NCBI GenBank assembly: GCA_036250195.1 | Contig: JAVHZZ010000011.1 | Span: 59,524,919 to 59,588,918, forward strand | From: Mixophyes australis | Lineage: Eukaryota; Chordata; Amphibia; Anura; Limnodynastidae | Reading direction: 5' to 3' | Length of the DNA: 64,000 nucleotides | Notes under the pieces: model-generated | Told to the model about the DNA's origin: nothing | What the model saw: the letters and a program-made list of their open reading frames with translations, nothing else | Database searches by the model: none | Part shown: positions 32,176 through 43,256 of the stretch, one piece after another | Numbering within the stretch: the first letter of the stretch is position 1 | Layout of the letters: every line of letters starts with the position of its first letter | Translations under genes and position numbers: made by a program

Positions 32176-35100
32176 ATGGAGGATCCTGGGGGGGGAGTGG
32201 AGGAGAGCCCCCAGGCTTCTGGGCCTATGGAGTTATGTATGGAGAATAATACTACCAGCCGGCCTGATATCAACCGGGCCACGGATCAGGTCCCTCCAAC
32301 TGAAGGGGTTTCCCCGGGATCTGTGGATGTGTTTTCCCTAAGCATGATGGAGGAGATGGACGTACACCCAGGGCCTAGTGAACTTACCAGGCCTAAGCTA
32401 TCCCGTATGAAGTCTAATACGGGGGGGCAGGAGGTGGAGATGTGTACCCTGACTCCAGTGAGGCAACTGGGGCCCGGGGTGAAACTGTCAGCGGGGTTGA
32501 ACATGCAGCCGTGTGTGGACCTGGAAACCCTGCAGCCTGTGCTGATACAACAGGCTAGGGGAGGATCCTCCCGTACGGGACCCAGGATGGGGTCTGGAGG
32601 GGCCCGGGAGATCCAGGCATCTGACTCTGTGATGCAACAGGAGTCGGGATCGGGTGAGGTGGAGGACGGGCCTAATATGGCGGTGGATCCGGCAACAGTG
32701 TGTCTGCCCGATTCGGAGGACAGTGAGCCAGATGAGATGGAGATTGGTGCTCAGATCAAGACACTGGAACTGGAAATCAGCGGTCTTGACAGACTTATCA
32801 CTAAAAAGAGAAAGAAAAGGAATCGCGCTTTTAGCCGCGACAGAGCGATGTACTCGACGGAGATTGAAGAGCTAGCCGAAACCCTGAAAGAAAAGGAAGA
32901 ATTGCTGGTTAAATTAAAAGTGATTAAACAGGCAACGCTCCTAGAAGACTCAGCGCCGATGCCTCCAAACTTGGCGGCCGGGTCGCAGGAGGTAACCGAA
33001 GATGGCGGTCTCTACAGCGAGATCCGTGTGTTGGAGGGTGAGCAAAGGTCGGTGAAGGGCCAGGTAGGAACCGAAGGTGTCCCCGGTGGGTGTACAGTGC
33101 GGGCTTCTGTAGGGGGGACCGTATTGTATTCCCAGCCGCCCGCGGCTTTTCCGGAAGATACCGGAAGTGACAAATCGGCCCAGAGACCGGTAAGCTCCAT
33201 GATCCCTTCGGACTCAAAGAATGTTAAGATTAATGTAATAAAAGCAATACCTAGCGGTAATGTGGCAGCAGCTGAGGCGGGGTCTGATCCAGGGAGTACC
33301 AGGGTGGTAGCCTGTGACACAGCAGCTGTGCTGTCCTCCGTGGCGCAGTCTCGCTGTCGGCCTGACCCAGCGATCCCGATCAGTACATCCGTTGCTGACA
33401 ATGCTAATGCTACTGATAATGCTAATATTATTGATTGTGCTAATGTAGCTGATAATGCTAATATTACTGACAATGCTAATGTCACTGGTAATGCTTGCGT
33501 TACTGATAATGCTAATATTATTGACAATGCTGGTGTAGTTATCAATGTTACTGACAATGCTAAAATTGCTGATAATGCTAATGTCGCAGATAATGTTGAT
33601 GTTACTGATAATGCTAACGTAGCTATTAATGTTACTGACAATGCTAATATTGCTGATAATGCTAATGTCGCAGATAATGTTAATGTTACCGATAATGCTA
33701 ATGCTACTGATACAGTTGGAGTAGTTAAAAATGCTGTCTCGGTGTGTACAGATGAGAGGGTGGTTGCGATTGAGCATAAGGAGCGGGGGGGGGGTAATTT
33801 GAGGAGTGAACTCAGCCCGACTCATTGATACTACATATGGTCCCTTATGCATAACAGACAGAGCCAGGAAAGCGGCTGCTTTAATAGAAAGTGCGTCTAA
33901 GACTATGCCTAACATGTTGGTTGGTGGTGATGTACTAGTGAGCAGTTCTGGAGTCTGTATGACAGCCTCAGAAGAGGCAGGCCCTTCATCGCGTCAAAAC
34001 TTGTGGGGGGGTAGCAGTCTTAGGGTACAGGGAGATATTGTTGTCCAGGGCTCGATTATGAGGTCAAAAGATCCTCTCCCGGGGCCAAGTACAAGTTCTC
34101 TCCCGGGGTCAGGCCAGGTAGATCCAAGTTCCCTCCCGGGGCCAAATACAAGTCCTAAGAGTCCTCTCCCGGGGCCAAGTATTCACCCAGGGCTGATGTC
34201 ATATGCGGGTGCAGTATCTAACTTAGGTTTAAGGCCCAGTATGAATACCCAGAATATAGGGCCTGGCCCAACGGCGGGTCAGCCCTTCAGGCGTCGCAAC
34301 GTTGTACAACTAAAATATATGGGGAAAGACCCCCCTAACAGACCAGATTTTTTTAAAATTTTCCTAGAGTCATTTAAGTTTGTCCCAGCGGATCTCTTTG
34401 CCTGCATCCACCCTGTTAACACTGCGGAGTATGATGTAAGCTTCGTGTCATATCAGGGCCTGCAGACTTTCTGGAGCAGGTGGGGTGGGTGCAGGTCAAG
34501 AGATCCATGGGTTAATTATAAGGCTATCGCCATAACTCGCCAGGAGCGAGTTAAAATTACTATATTGGTAGGAAACGAGTCTATACCAGCAGCGGACCTT
34601 GGGTTTTGGGTGGGGAGATTTGCAAAGATGGTTTCGCCTCTGGTCAAAGTGCCAGGCCCAAGTCATGGCGTCTGGGGTGGCGGATGGTCCACCACAGTAG
34701 ATCTAAAATGCACGGAGGCTGGCCTAGTACACTTGCCGTCCGCGGCTTTCATTGGTCGCGATAGGATCCAATGTTTCTACCCGGGCCAGCCGAGGATGTG
34801 CCACAGATGTGGGGACTTCCGCCACCTCAGTGCCAACTGTCCCTAACAAAAGTGTGGGCATTGTGGGGGCATGGGCCACGAAACCAGGACATGCAACCAA
34901 ATCAGGTGCAATTTATGTGGCACAATAGGCCACCCCTTTAGTAAGTGCCCCCATGCGGCTCATAACGCCGCGGTTACAGATGAAGAAATAATGAGGGCAG
35001 TCGAGGTGGTAGAAAATGTGGAACCAGTGGAGAAACCGGCAGAACCCATGGAAAGTCCTGCTCCTCCGCCAAATCCCCCGCCCCTTGTAACTAAGTTATC

Positions 35101-35850
35101 AGTACCTTCGATGGCCAAAGTTCAGACAAATGAATGGTCCAGGCAAAAGAGCAAAAGCAAGAAGAAGGGTACGGGGAAGGAAGGGTTAGTTCTATCAAAC
35201 AGGTTCCAGTTCTTGTCAAGCGAGGAAGAAAGTATGCAGGAGGGGGAGATTAGGGTGAATAGGGAAGGTGCTTTAGTCCAAGTAACCAGGCAAAATAGGA
35301 AATCACAAAAGTCAAGGGACCTGCCTTTAGGGGAGATAGCAAAAATAATGAGAAAGACCAGTGTCAGGAAAACTGCTAGGCACTATTTGAAGGATAAGGT
35401 GACAACCCCATCTGGGCCTCCTTCCGTAGAAGACCTAGTTCCCCCCTTGATACAGGATCCCCCCCTGGCCATCCCATAGAAGCCGGCCCCCCTATTGGGG
35501 TGCCAGAGTCCCCGGTGGTGAGAGATCGGTCTTCAGGGAGTGACCCGGTCCTTGTTCCTCAGAGTCAGGATCCTCCCGTGTGTCCTGTACCTCCTAATCA
35601 GAAACCCCTTGAGGTCCCCCATAGCAAACCCTCTGGTTTGCCTCATGATCCGGTTAAGTTGTTGGGAGCAGGGCACCTGGGTGGCGGTGATCCTGGTGGG
35701 TCAACGGGTAGGATGCTAGGGTCAGGCGGAGTCCCTCCCTTGGGGGAAGAAGTTGTCCTCAGGGGGGAGGAGTCTCTGCAGGCAGGCCTTAGTTATAAAA
35801 GGTTTGGCTCCTCTGATGAGGATTCAGGGAGGAAAATAAAAAAGAAGTGA
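32176..35850 (+). pseudogene. LINE ORF1 copy 1, ZCCHC3-like with three CCHC knuckles
   Basis: Nucleic-acid-binding first protein. Start is the ATG at 32176, conserved at 39733. Order: a long low-complexity N-terminal half with a basic/coiled segment (KKRKKRNRAFSRDRA, 32805-32850), a hexapeptide array rich in DNAN (33394-33715), ITDRARKAAALIE (33855), a globular domain (RRNVVQLKYMGKDPP, VPADLFACIHPV, ITRQERVKI, GVWGGGWST; 34290-34790) and knuckles CHRCGDFRHLSANC, CGxCGxMxHETRTC, CNLCGTIGHPFSKC (34798-34950). The tail is Ser/Pro rich and ends RFGSSDED then a lysine run. Lesions against copy 2: a deletion at about 33815 shifts the frame, TAA at 34844 where copy 2 has TTG, and a one-base loss before 35477. 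The globular domain plus knuckles resembles vertebrate ZCCHC3 (from memory). Confidence 0.82.
33394..33715 (+). repeat. 18-bp coding array encoding DNAN-type hexapeptides
   Basis: Units of gataatgctaatgttact type encode repeated (T/A)DNAN(V/I/A). Some units read INVTDNA, giving a higher-order 72-bp-like pattern (33536 onward and 33620 onward). Copy 2 of the LINE has only vestiges (NVNVNVVGSANN at 41190), so the array expanded in one copy or contracted in the other. Confidence 0.85.
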
Positions 35851-35879
35851 GTTGTTACTACTGTCTAAAGCTCTGAAGG

Positions 35880-38800
35880 ATGGCTTCCCAGCCCATTAGA
35901 TTTGCCACTATTAACGTGGCATCTATTCTTTCCGAACGAGCTCGTTATCTGGCCTTTGATTTTTTCAGCACGGTTGAGGCTGATTTTTTATTTTTGCAGG
36001 AGACCAGATTAGGTCAACTAGCCGACCTACATAAAGCCAAAAGAGAGTGGAGGCGTGGGCCCTCCTACTGGTCTCTTGCGGCCGAGCCGTACGGTGGGGT
36101 GGCGGTGCTTTTTACCGGCATGATAACCATCCAGCGAGTCATTGAGCTTGAGGTAGGTAGGTGCATGGTGATAGATGTCAAACTGAGGGGGCATGACTTA
36201 AGGCTGATTAATATTTATGGACCCCAAACAAAGTGGGGTCGGAAATGCCTCTTCAGCGCCATAAAGCCATACCTTTTTACAGCCCGGCAGATAGTCTTTG
36301 GTGGTGATTTTAACACCGTCACTAGCACAAAAGACAGGGGAGGTTCAAGGACTTCTCTGGGCTATGATTCCCTTTTTTTAGTAAGTATGGTCAGGCAGGC
36401 TGGTCTGGTGGATGCACACATTCGTCATTTTCCAGACCACACGGGTTTCACTTTTTATAGAGGTAGTTGTAGGTCTAGGATAGATAGTTTTTTTGTTAAG
36501 GAGAGCTCGAAAACCTTGGCTCCAGAGCTGAGGCCGGTAGAGTTCTCCGACCACGTTTACCTATCTATGTCCTTGAATGCTTCGGAGACTCTTCGGAAGG
36601 GTAGGGGTCTTTGGCGCCTGAACTCTAAGCTCCTAGAGGAGGAGTTGATAAGACAGTCTTTTAGGGACTTCTTTGAATCCCAGGAATCACTTTTGGAGGC
36701 AGGTTGGAGTAGGTCTGAATGGTGGGAGATGCTGAAGAAAAGGACCCGGAGCTTTTTTCGGGGCCTTGTAGCCAGAAATAACTTGTTAAAAGAGAGCACC
36801 TACATGGCACTGAGGAAAAAACTTGGGTTCTTGATCTCTGGCCAGGGGGATAGTGGGGAGATCCCCCGGGTGAAGGCTCAGATGAGAGAGATACAGTATG
36901 ACCGGTATGCATCCTTGGTTCTGGAGAGGGATTATGGGAGGTACCATTCGCCCGATCCTTTCCAGAGCTGTAGGAACTCGGTAGATGCTAAGGAGGTGAG
37001 GGGCTTGCGTGATGCTGAGGGTGTCCTTAGGGAGGAGAAGGAGGGCATTCTTGGTGTTGTGCGGTCCTTCTATTCCGATCTCTTATCGGAGAAGTCACTT
37101 GACAAAGAGAGGATGGACCAGTTTTTGAGGGAAACTCCTGGCCTTGGTGATTTTAGCGGCCTGCTTGAGTCCTTGGGCGATGAAATAACGGTGGATGAGG
37201 TCAGGATGGCGATAGATGGTTTATCTGTCAATAAAGCCCCAGGCCCAGATGGTCTTACATCTGAGTTCTTTAAAATCTTTGGGGACATCCTGGCTCCGCG
37301 TCTCGTGGAGGTTTTTAATGAGAGCCTGGGCAGAGGTTTATTGCCTCCCTCCATGAGGGTCTCTGCCCTTATCTTACTGTCCAAGGGGAAAGATCAGTCG
37401 TGTATTGAGAACTGGCGCCCCATCGCTCTTCTCAATACTGACAGGAAGATTCTGGCGAAGGTGCTTTTTAATAGAGTGATGCAGGTTTTCGGCCAGTTGC
37501 TCTCTCCTTCTCAGCACTGCACTGTGAAGGGCCGAAGCACTTTCAGTGCTGTCCTGATGGTGCGGGAGGCCTTTGAGCGGTGCCGTGCGGAGAAGTGGGG
37601 GAAGTACCTTTTAGCCTTAGATCAGTCGAAGGCTTTTGATAGGGTAAATCATGAGTACCTTTGGGCTCTACTTCTGTGGTATGGTCTTCCAGTGCGGGTG
37701 GTGAATTGGCTCCGTACCATTTATAGACAAGCCGAGAGCTTCCCTCGTGTAAATGGTTGGGTGGGTCAGTCCTTTGAGGTCAGCTCTGGAGTAAGACAAG
37801 GTTGTCCCCTGAGCCCCCTCCTTTATGTGTTTGCCATAGATCCCTTCGTCAGAAGGGTTGGTGGTAGCTCGTTGGGAGGTGTGCTGTTGGGTCCGGAGTG
37901 CCCCTTGAAGGTAGTGGCCTACGCTGATGATGTTACTGTTGTCTTGTCGAGTTCCGCGGAAGCTGAGGAGGTAACGACTCTGGTCCGTGGGTATTCTGAG
38001 GCCAGTGGCTCATTAGTAAACCAGGAAAAGAGTAAAGTTTTCTGGATGGGGGAGGAGGGTTGTGAATTCAACCTTCCAGACAGTCTTCCCCGGGCGAGTG
38101 AGAAGATCAAAATTTTAGGGATTCATTTTGGCCCTGGTGATTATGCCAAGCAAAATTGGGAGTTAAGGCTGGAGGAAGCTTCCCGGAAGGTAGTGAGCTA
38201 GAAGAGGTGGAAACACTCTCTCCGGGAAAGGGTGGACCTGATCAAGACCTTCCTGATCCCGGTATTCCTGTACATCAGCTATGTGTGCCTTTTGCCGGAG
38301 TCTTTATGGTCTAGGGTTTATGCAGTTTTCTTCCAGTTACTCTGGGGGAATAGGCTGAATCTGGTCAAGCGGGCTGTGACCTACCGACTGAGGAAGGATG
38401 GGGGCCTGGGTATGATTAACCCTGTGCTGTTCTTTATGTCAACCTTTCTGAACTTGCACCTTAGTAGTCTCCTAGTTGTGACCCCTCCTCAGTGGGTGGG
38501 AGGCTTCAGGGTATGGGTGGATCCCTTCCTCAGTGCATGGTATGGGGGAGGCACCGTTAAGAGTTTCCGGGTCCGGCATGGGTATCTCCCGACCTACGTT
38601 TCCTTGGGATTGAAGGTGACAAGGCGTTGGGGCTTAGGGGCGGGGGAAGTTGGGAGCTCTTCTAGAAGGGAGTTGGAGAAGAGAGTCCTGCACTCCCACT
38701 TTTGGGTTCCGCTGTCACTGAGAGACTGCCCAGGTGATGTGAGTTCGGTGGGGCTTTCCTTGATTAACTCGAGGAGAATCCCGTTGAAGCTTCAGGACAT

Positions 38801-39260
38801 TGCCTGGCTCTCCTTTCACGGGAGACTTTATGTAAGAGGGAACCTTAAGCACAGAAATGCTGATGATCGTGGCTGCCCACGGGAGGAGTGTCTAGGGGTG
38901 GAGGAGACTATGGACCATTTCTTGCTCGAGTGTCCCTTTAATGTAAAGGTTTATAAAAGAGTCTCCAGGTCGCTGGGGATCCCCCGCCTTTCGGGGCTTA
39001 GTTACCCTGAATGGGTCTACGGGGCATTCAAGGCAAGGTGGAGGGCTTTTGATTTCTGTACACTTTTTTTAGTCAGTTTAGTGGTCAGGTATTTCACGTG
39101 GAACGCACGGTGTCAGGTCACCATCCGGCAGAAAGTCCTTCCCTGTGAGGTAGTGGTGGAAGATATTCTCCACGAGGTGTGGAAATTGAGGGGCATGGAG
39201 GGTCGCCGGATGTCCAATGCTAACTGGCTCAGGCTGTGGCAGAGTCTGAGACATCCTTAG
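35880..39260 (+). pseudogene. LINE ORF2 copy 1: APE endonuclease and reverse transcriptase, one nonsense
   Basis: 1126 codons from the ATG at 35880. APE endonuclease: FATINVASI, FLQETR, a central GGDFNTV, SRIDSFFV and FSDHVYL (residues 5-230), with the catalytic Glu, Asp, Asn and His present. RT: KAPGPDGLTSEFF, ENWRPIALLN, LALDQSKAFDRVNH, SSGVRQGCPLSPLLYV, VAYADDVTVV (residues 435-690). A C-terminal domain follows with a CCHC-like Cys/His block (CPREECLGVEETMDHFLLEC). A single TAG at 38199-38201 replaces the TGG of copy 2 and would remove the C-terminal third. ORF2 begins 29 bp after the ORF1 stop. Only this lesion separates it from an open frame. Confidence 0.93.
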
Positions 39261-39646
39261 GGGGTCAAAGTCTGGTGCCTCTCCTTTCTAAGTGGCTTCT
39301 CTTGCTGTCCTTTCACCCCATTAGATTTTGTGTGGTGGAAAATTTTTTCAAGTATGGCTTACATGCACCTACAACTTGCTTCTTAGTGGGATACGGTGAT
39401 GTATATGAGTTGGGTTTGTTGTTTGTATGGTGGCACCTTCTTGTTTTATGTGATTTTATCCTTTTATATTTACTGGACTTATGAATTGGGCAAATAGCCC
39501 TTCTGGACTTTCGGTTAAGTTAGGCAAATCAGCCTTTGATTTCAGTTGGTCTTTTTTAATATAGGTTGGTGCCACCTTTAGTAAAGTTTATTGGTTTTAT
39601 TGTTTCATATGTAATGTTATGTTGCAAGTTTTAAATAAAAAAACAT
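39261..39646 (+). other. 3' UTR of LINE copy 1
   Basis: AT-rich, about 85-90 percent like 46639-47010 by eye, ending in an aataaa-type signal and short A-run at 39633-39644. It has no poly-A tail longer than 7 and leads straight into copy 2. Confidence 0.8.
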
Positions 39647-39732
39647 TAGCAGGACAGAGAGAGGAGGTGTTTTGTTTTAGCTCTGACTTCCAGAAGCCTG
39701 CAGGGTAAAGTTCTGTGCCTAGCCCAGCCTTG

Positions 39733-42700
39733 ATGGAGGATCCTGGGGGGGAAGTGGAGGAGAGCCCCCAGGCTCCTGGGCCTACTGAGTCTAGTATGAA
39801 AGCTAGCATCTCCTGCCGGCCTTATATCAGCGTGGCCACGGTTCTGGACCCTGCATGTGTGGAAAGATGCCCTGAAGCTATGGAGGTGACCCCCCCAGAT
39901 ATGGAGGATGGAGTCCCAGGGCCTTCTGTTACTGTCAGCCCGGCATTTCCCTGTATGGAGAATAATACAGGGGGTCATATGAAAGAGGCCTGTGTCCCAG
40001 CTCTAGTGAGGCAACTAGGGGCTGTGGAAGGACTGCCTGTGATATCTAACAGGCAGCCTCATGCAGTTAATCAGGTCATCCCGGAGCCTGTGTCATCGCA
40101 GCAGGCGGGGTAGAGGGGTCCCATATGAATACTAATATGGGGCCTGAAGAGATCCAGCCGGCTTCTGTGATGATACAACAGAAGTCGGGCGTGGGAGCCG
40201 AGATCCGGAGGTGTAATGTGCCCAGAGATGAGGTGGATCCGGCGTCAGTCGGTCTCCCGGATACAGAGAGTGAAACGGAGGAGTCAGAGACCGGGCAGCG
40301 GGTGAAAGAGCTGGAACTCGCCGTCGCATGCCTTGAGAAGCGGATAGCTGCAAGGAAGAAAAAAAGAAATCGTGCTTTCAGCCGGGACCGGGCGATTATC
40401 TCAGTGGAAATTGAAGAACTGATCGTCTCCCTGAAAGAAAAGAAAAAATCATTAGCAAAAGTTAAAGCGCTCCAGCGCGCTGTGCTCCTGGAGAACTCGG
40501 AGCCTCTGCCTCCCAATGTGGCGGGCGGATCAGATGTGGTAACCGAAGAGTTGTGCCTATATGATAAGATCCGGGACATGGAGGGGGAGAGGTCTGTGAA
40601 GGGCCTGGTGGACGCGGAGGGTGTTCCCGGTGGGTATTCAGTCCAGGCCGCCGTCTTGGTGGCTGACTTGTGTGCCCAGCCGCTAGCGGTACTTTCGGCG
40701 GACACCGGAAGTGATGTACCTGCCCGGAGACTGGATGTTGTGAGCGACCCCTCCGTGAGTAAAAATGATAATGTTGATACTGTAAATATAGTGTCTGGTT
40801 CAGCTAGTTGTATGGGAGCAGTGCCGTCCCCGGTGGCAGTGTCTCCCTGTCAGGCGGACCCGGCGGTTTCTAGCAGTCTGTCCACGGGTCATGCCATTAA
40901 TCCTGATATAGTAGCTGGTGATATAGTTGCTGGTGTTGTATATGGGGTAGATATTCCTGCAAAGCTTGAGCCGATGAGCAGGAGAGTCTCGGTCACTGTC
41001 CCTGGAGTGCTAGTGGGCAAGGGATCTGAGAGGTCTGTGGATAAATCTGCAGCTACTGACCCAGCCCCCACAGGAGACCTGGTGCTTGAGACCTCTCTGG
41101 GAGGCACATTAGTCAAAAATGATAATGCTGACAAAGTTTGTGGTGTTAATAATAATGATGGACCTAATCAAGTATGTAATACTGTTAATGTCAATGTTAA
41201 TGTTGTTGGTTCTGCTAATAATAGTATGAATAAGTCTATAAGGGAAGAGCTCAGCCCAGTCCAGGCTCATGTTATAGATACCATCTATGGGCCCCTGCAC
41301 ATTACAGACAGGGCAAAAAGGGCTGCTGTTTTGATAGAGGACGTCTCAAAAAGAATGCCCAACATGTGGGCCCAAGGAGATGTTAGGTTGGATAAATCAA
41401 CCCCCCCAAGCCAAAGCTCCCCTAAAGACTCGTTCTATATCACAGTGTGATAATGATCCCAGTGGGGAGGGTAATAGTAGGGTGAAGGGGAATGCTTCTG
41501 TCCAGAGCCCGGTTGTAAGATCTGGCCCTCTCCCTGGTATAATGTCATATGCGGGTATAGTATCTGGGACAAGTCCGGGGCCTGGGGTGAATGCTCAGAA
41601 CGTTATATCAGCTCCAATGGGGGCTCAGCCCTTTAAACGACGTAATGTTGTTCAGTTTAAATATGTAGGAAGGGACCCCCCAAACAGGGCGGATTTCCTT
41701 AAGATATTCTTGGACTCTTTCGGGTTTGTTCCAGCGGATCTCTTTGCTTGCATCCACCCTGTTAGTACTGCAGAATACGATGTAAGTTTCATCTCTTACC
41801 AAGGGCTACAGGCTTTTTGGGGCAGGTGGGGTGGGTGCAAGGGAAGAGATCCATTGAGGGATTTCAGAGCAATCCCTATAACACGTCAAGAGAGGGTGAG
41901 GATAAATATACTTGTTAGGAATGAGTCCATCCCGGCCGCAGATTTGACCTTTTGGGTCAGGAGGTTTGCTAACTTGATATCCCCATTGACAAAGGTCCCT
42001 GATCCGAGCCACGGTGTCTGGGGTGGCGGGTGGTCTGCCATGGTGGATCTCAGGTGCACGGAGGCTGGTCTGGTGCATTTACCATCTGCAGCATTCCTGG
42101 GGAGGGACAGAATTCAGTGCTTTTACCCAGGTCAGCCGAGGATGTGTCACCGGTGTGGGGATTTCCGCCACCTCAGTGTCAACTGCCCCTTGCAAAAGTG
42201 TGGTCATTGCGGGGATATGGACCATGAATCTAGAACTTGCAGTCGAATCCGGTGCAATCTATGTGGGGTGATAGGGCACCCTTTTAGTAAATGCCCGCAT
42301 GCGGCCCACAATTCTGCTATCACAGATGAAGAGTTGGTGAGGATAGCTGAGGGGGTTGAGAAGGGTGAGACAGCAAGGAGTTTGGTTGTCCCTGTTAGTG
42401 TGATTTCTGTCCCCCCACTTCCCCCACCCCCTGTTTCTGAACTACCTGGGGTGTCGTTGTTGGTACCCGCAGATGGCGATTCAAATCAGTGGGTCAAACA
42501 AAAAACCAAGAAAAAAAAGAGTAGAACAGAAAGGGAAGGGATTGTTCTGTCCAACAAGTTCCAGTTTTCAACAAGTGAGGAGGAGAGTATGGAGGAGGGC
42601 GAGGTTATGATGACGGAGGAGGGAGACTTAGTGCAGAAAACGAAACCAGGGAGGAAGACAAAGAAGTCCAGGGACCTTTCAGTTTTGGGAGAGGTTGCGA

Positions 42701-43227
42701 AAATTTCAAAAAAACCAAAGGGAAAGAGAACAGCTAGGTCTTTTCTAAAAAATCCAGAGTTACTTCCATCTGGCCCTCTCTCGATAGAGGACCTAGTACC
42801 TCCCCCCATCCGTGACCCCCCTCCCACCCCTCCCTTAGACGCCGGCCCCTCCGGTCAAAATTTGGAGGTCCGTCCTTTGGAGACGGGGGTTTTGGCCTCG
42901 GTAAATGACCCAGTCCCCACTTCCCATCAAGCTCTTTCTATATGTTCTGACTCCACAAGTCCCATTCCCCCTCCTGTCCCCCCTGACACTTCCCTTAGTT
43001 CTCCTTCTCCTGATCCAGTCCATGGCCCGTTAGGAACATCAGTGGCTAGGTTCCTGGATAGGACTATTCCTAATGGCTCTGTGAGTGAGGAGGATAGGTC
43101 GGGTGGGGTCCCTCCGTCTGGGGAAGAGATTATTCTTCGGGGGGAGGAATCCCTGCCGGCAGGCCTGAGCTATAAGAGATTCGGGTCCTCAGATGAGGAC
43201 TTGGCGAAAAAGTTTAAAAAGAAGTAA
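39733..43227 (+). pseudogene. LINE ORF1 copy 2, ZCCHC3-like with three CCHC knuckles
   Basis: Same domain order as copy 1. N-terminal part 39733-40113 ends in TAG; 40125-41450 carries the KKKRNRAFSRDRA basic segment and ITDRAKRAAVLIE; 41380-43227 carries the globular domain (RRNVVQFKYVGRDPP, VPADLFACIHPV, GVWGGGWSA) and all three knuckles in one open frame (CHRCGDFRHLSVNC, CGHCGDMDHESRTC, CNLCGVIGHPFSKC; 42145-42300). The lesions are a stop and frame change near 40111 and a frame change near 41390. The DNAN array of copy 1 is absent. The C-terminal half is intact, unlike copy 1, where TAA interrupts the first knuckle region. Confidence 0.82.
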
Positions 43228-43256
43228 GTTGTTCCTACTGTCTATAGCTCTGAAGG

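Larger units (their letters stand above)
32091..39646 (+). mobile_element. Tx1-like LINE, copy 1 of a head-to-tail pair
   Basis: Full-length non-LTR retrotransposon: short 5' UTR, ORF1 (32176-35850), ORF2 (35880-39260) and a 3' UTR ending aataaaaaaacatt. The 5' boundary is set where both copies share gcaggacagagagagg; copy 1 is preceded by two more agcaggacagag motifs (32017 and 32054), which may be target or extra 5' UTR units. Copy 2 follows immediately. ORF content (long ORF1 with CCHC knuckles, APE endonuclease, no RNase H seen) fits the Tx1 branch of the L1 group. Confidence 0.88.
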
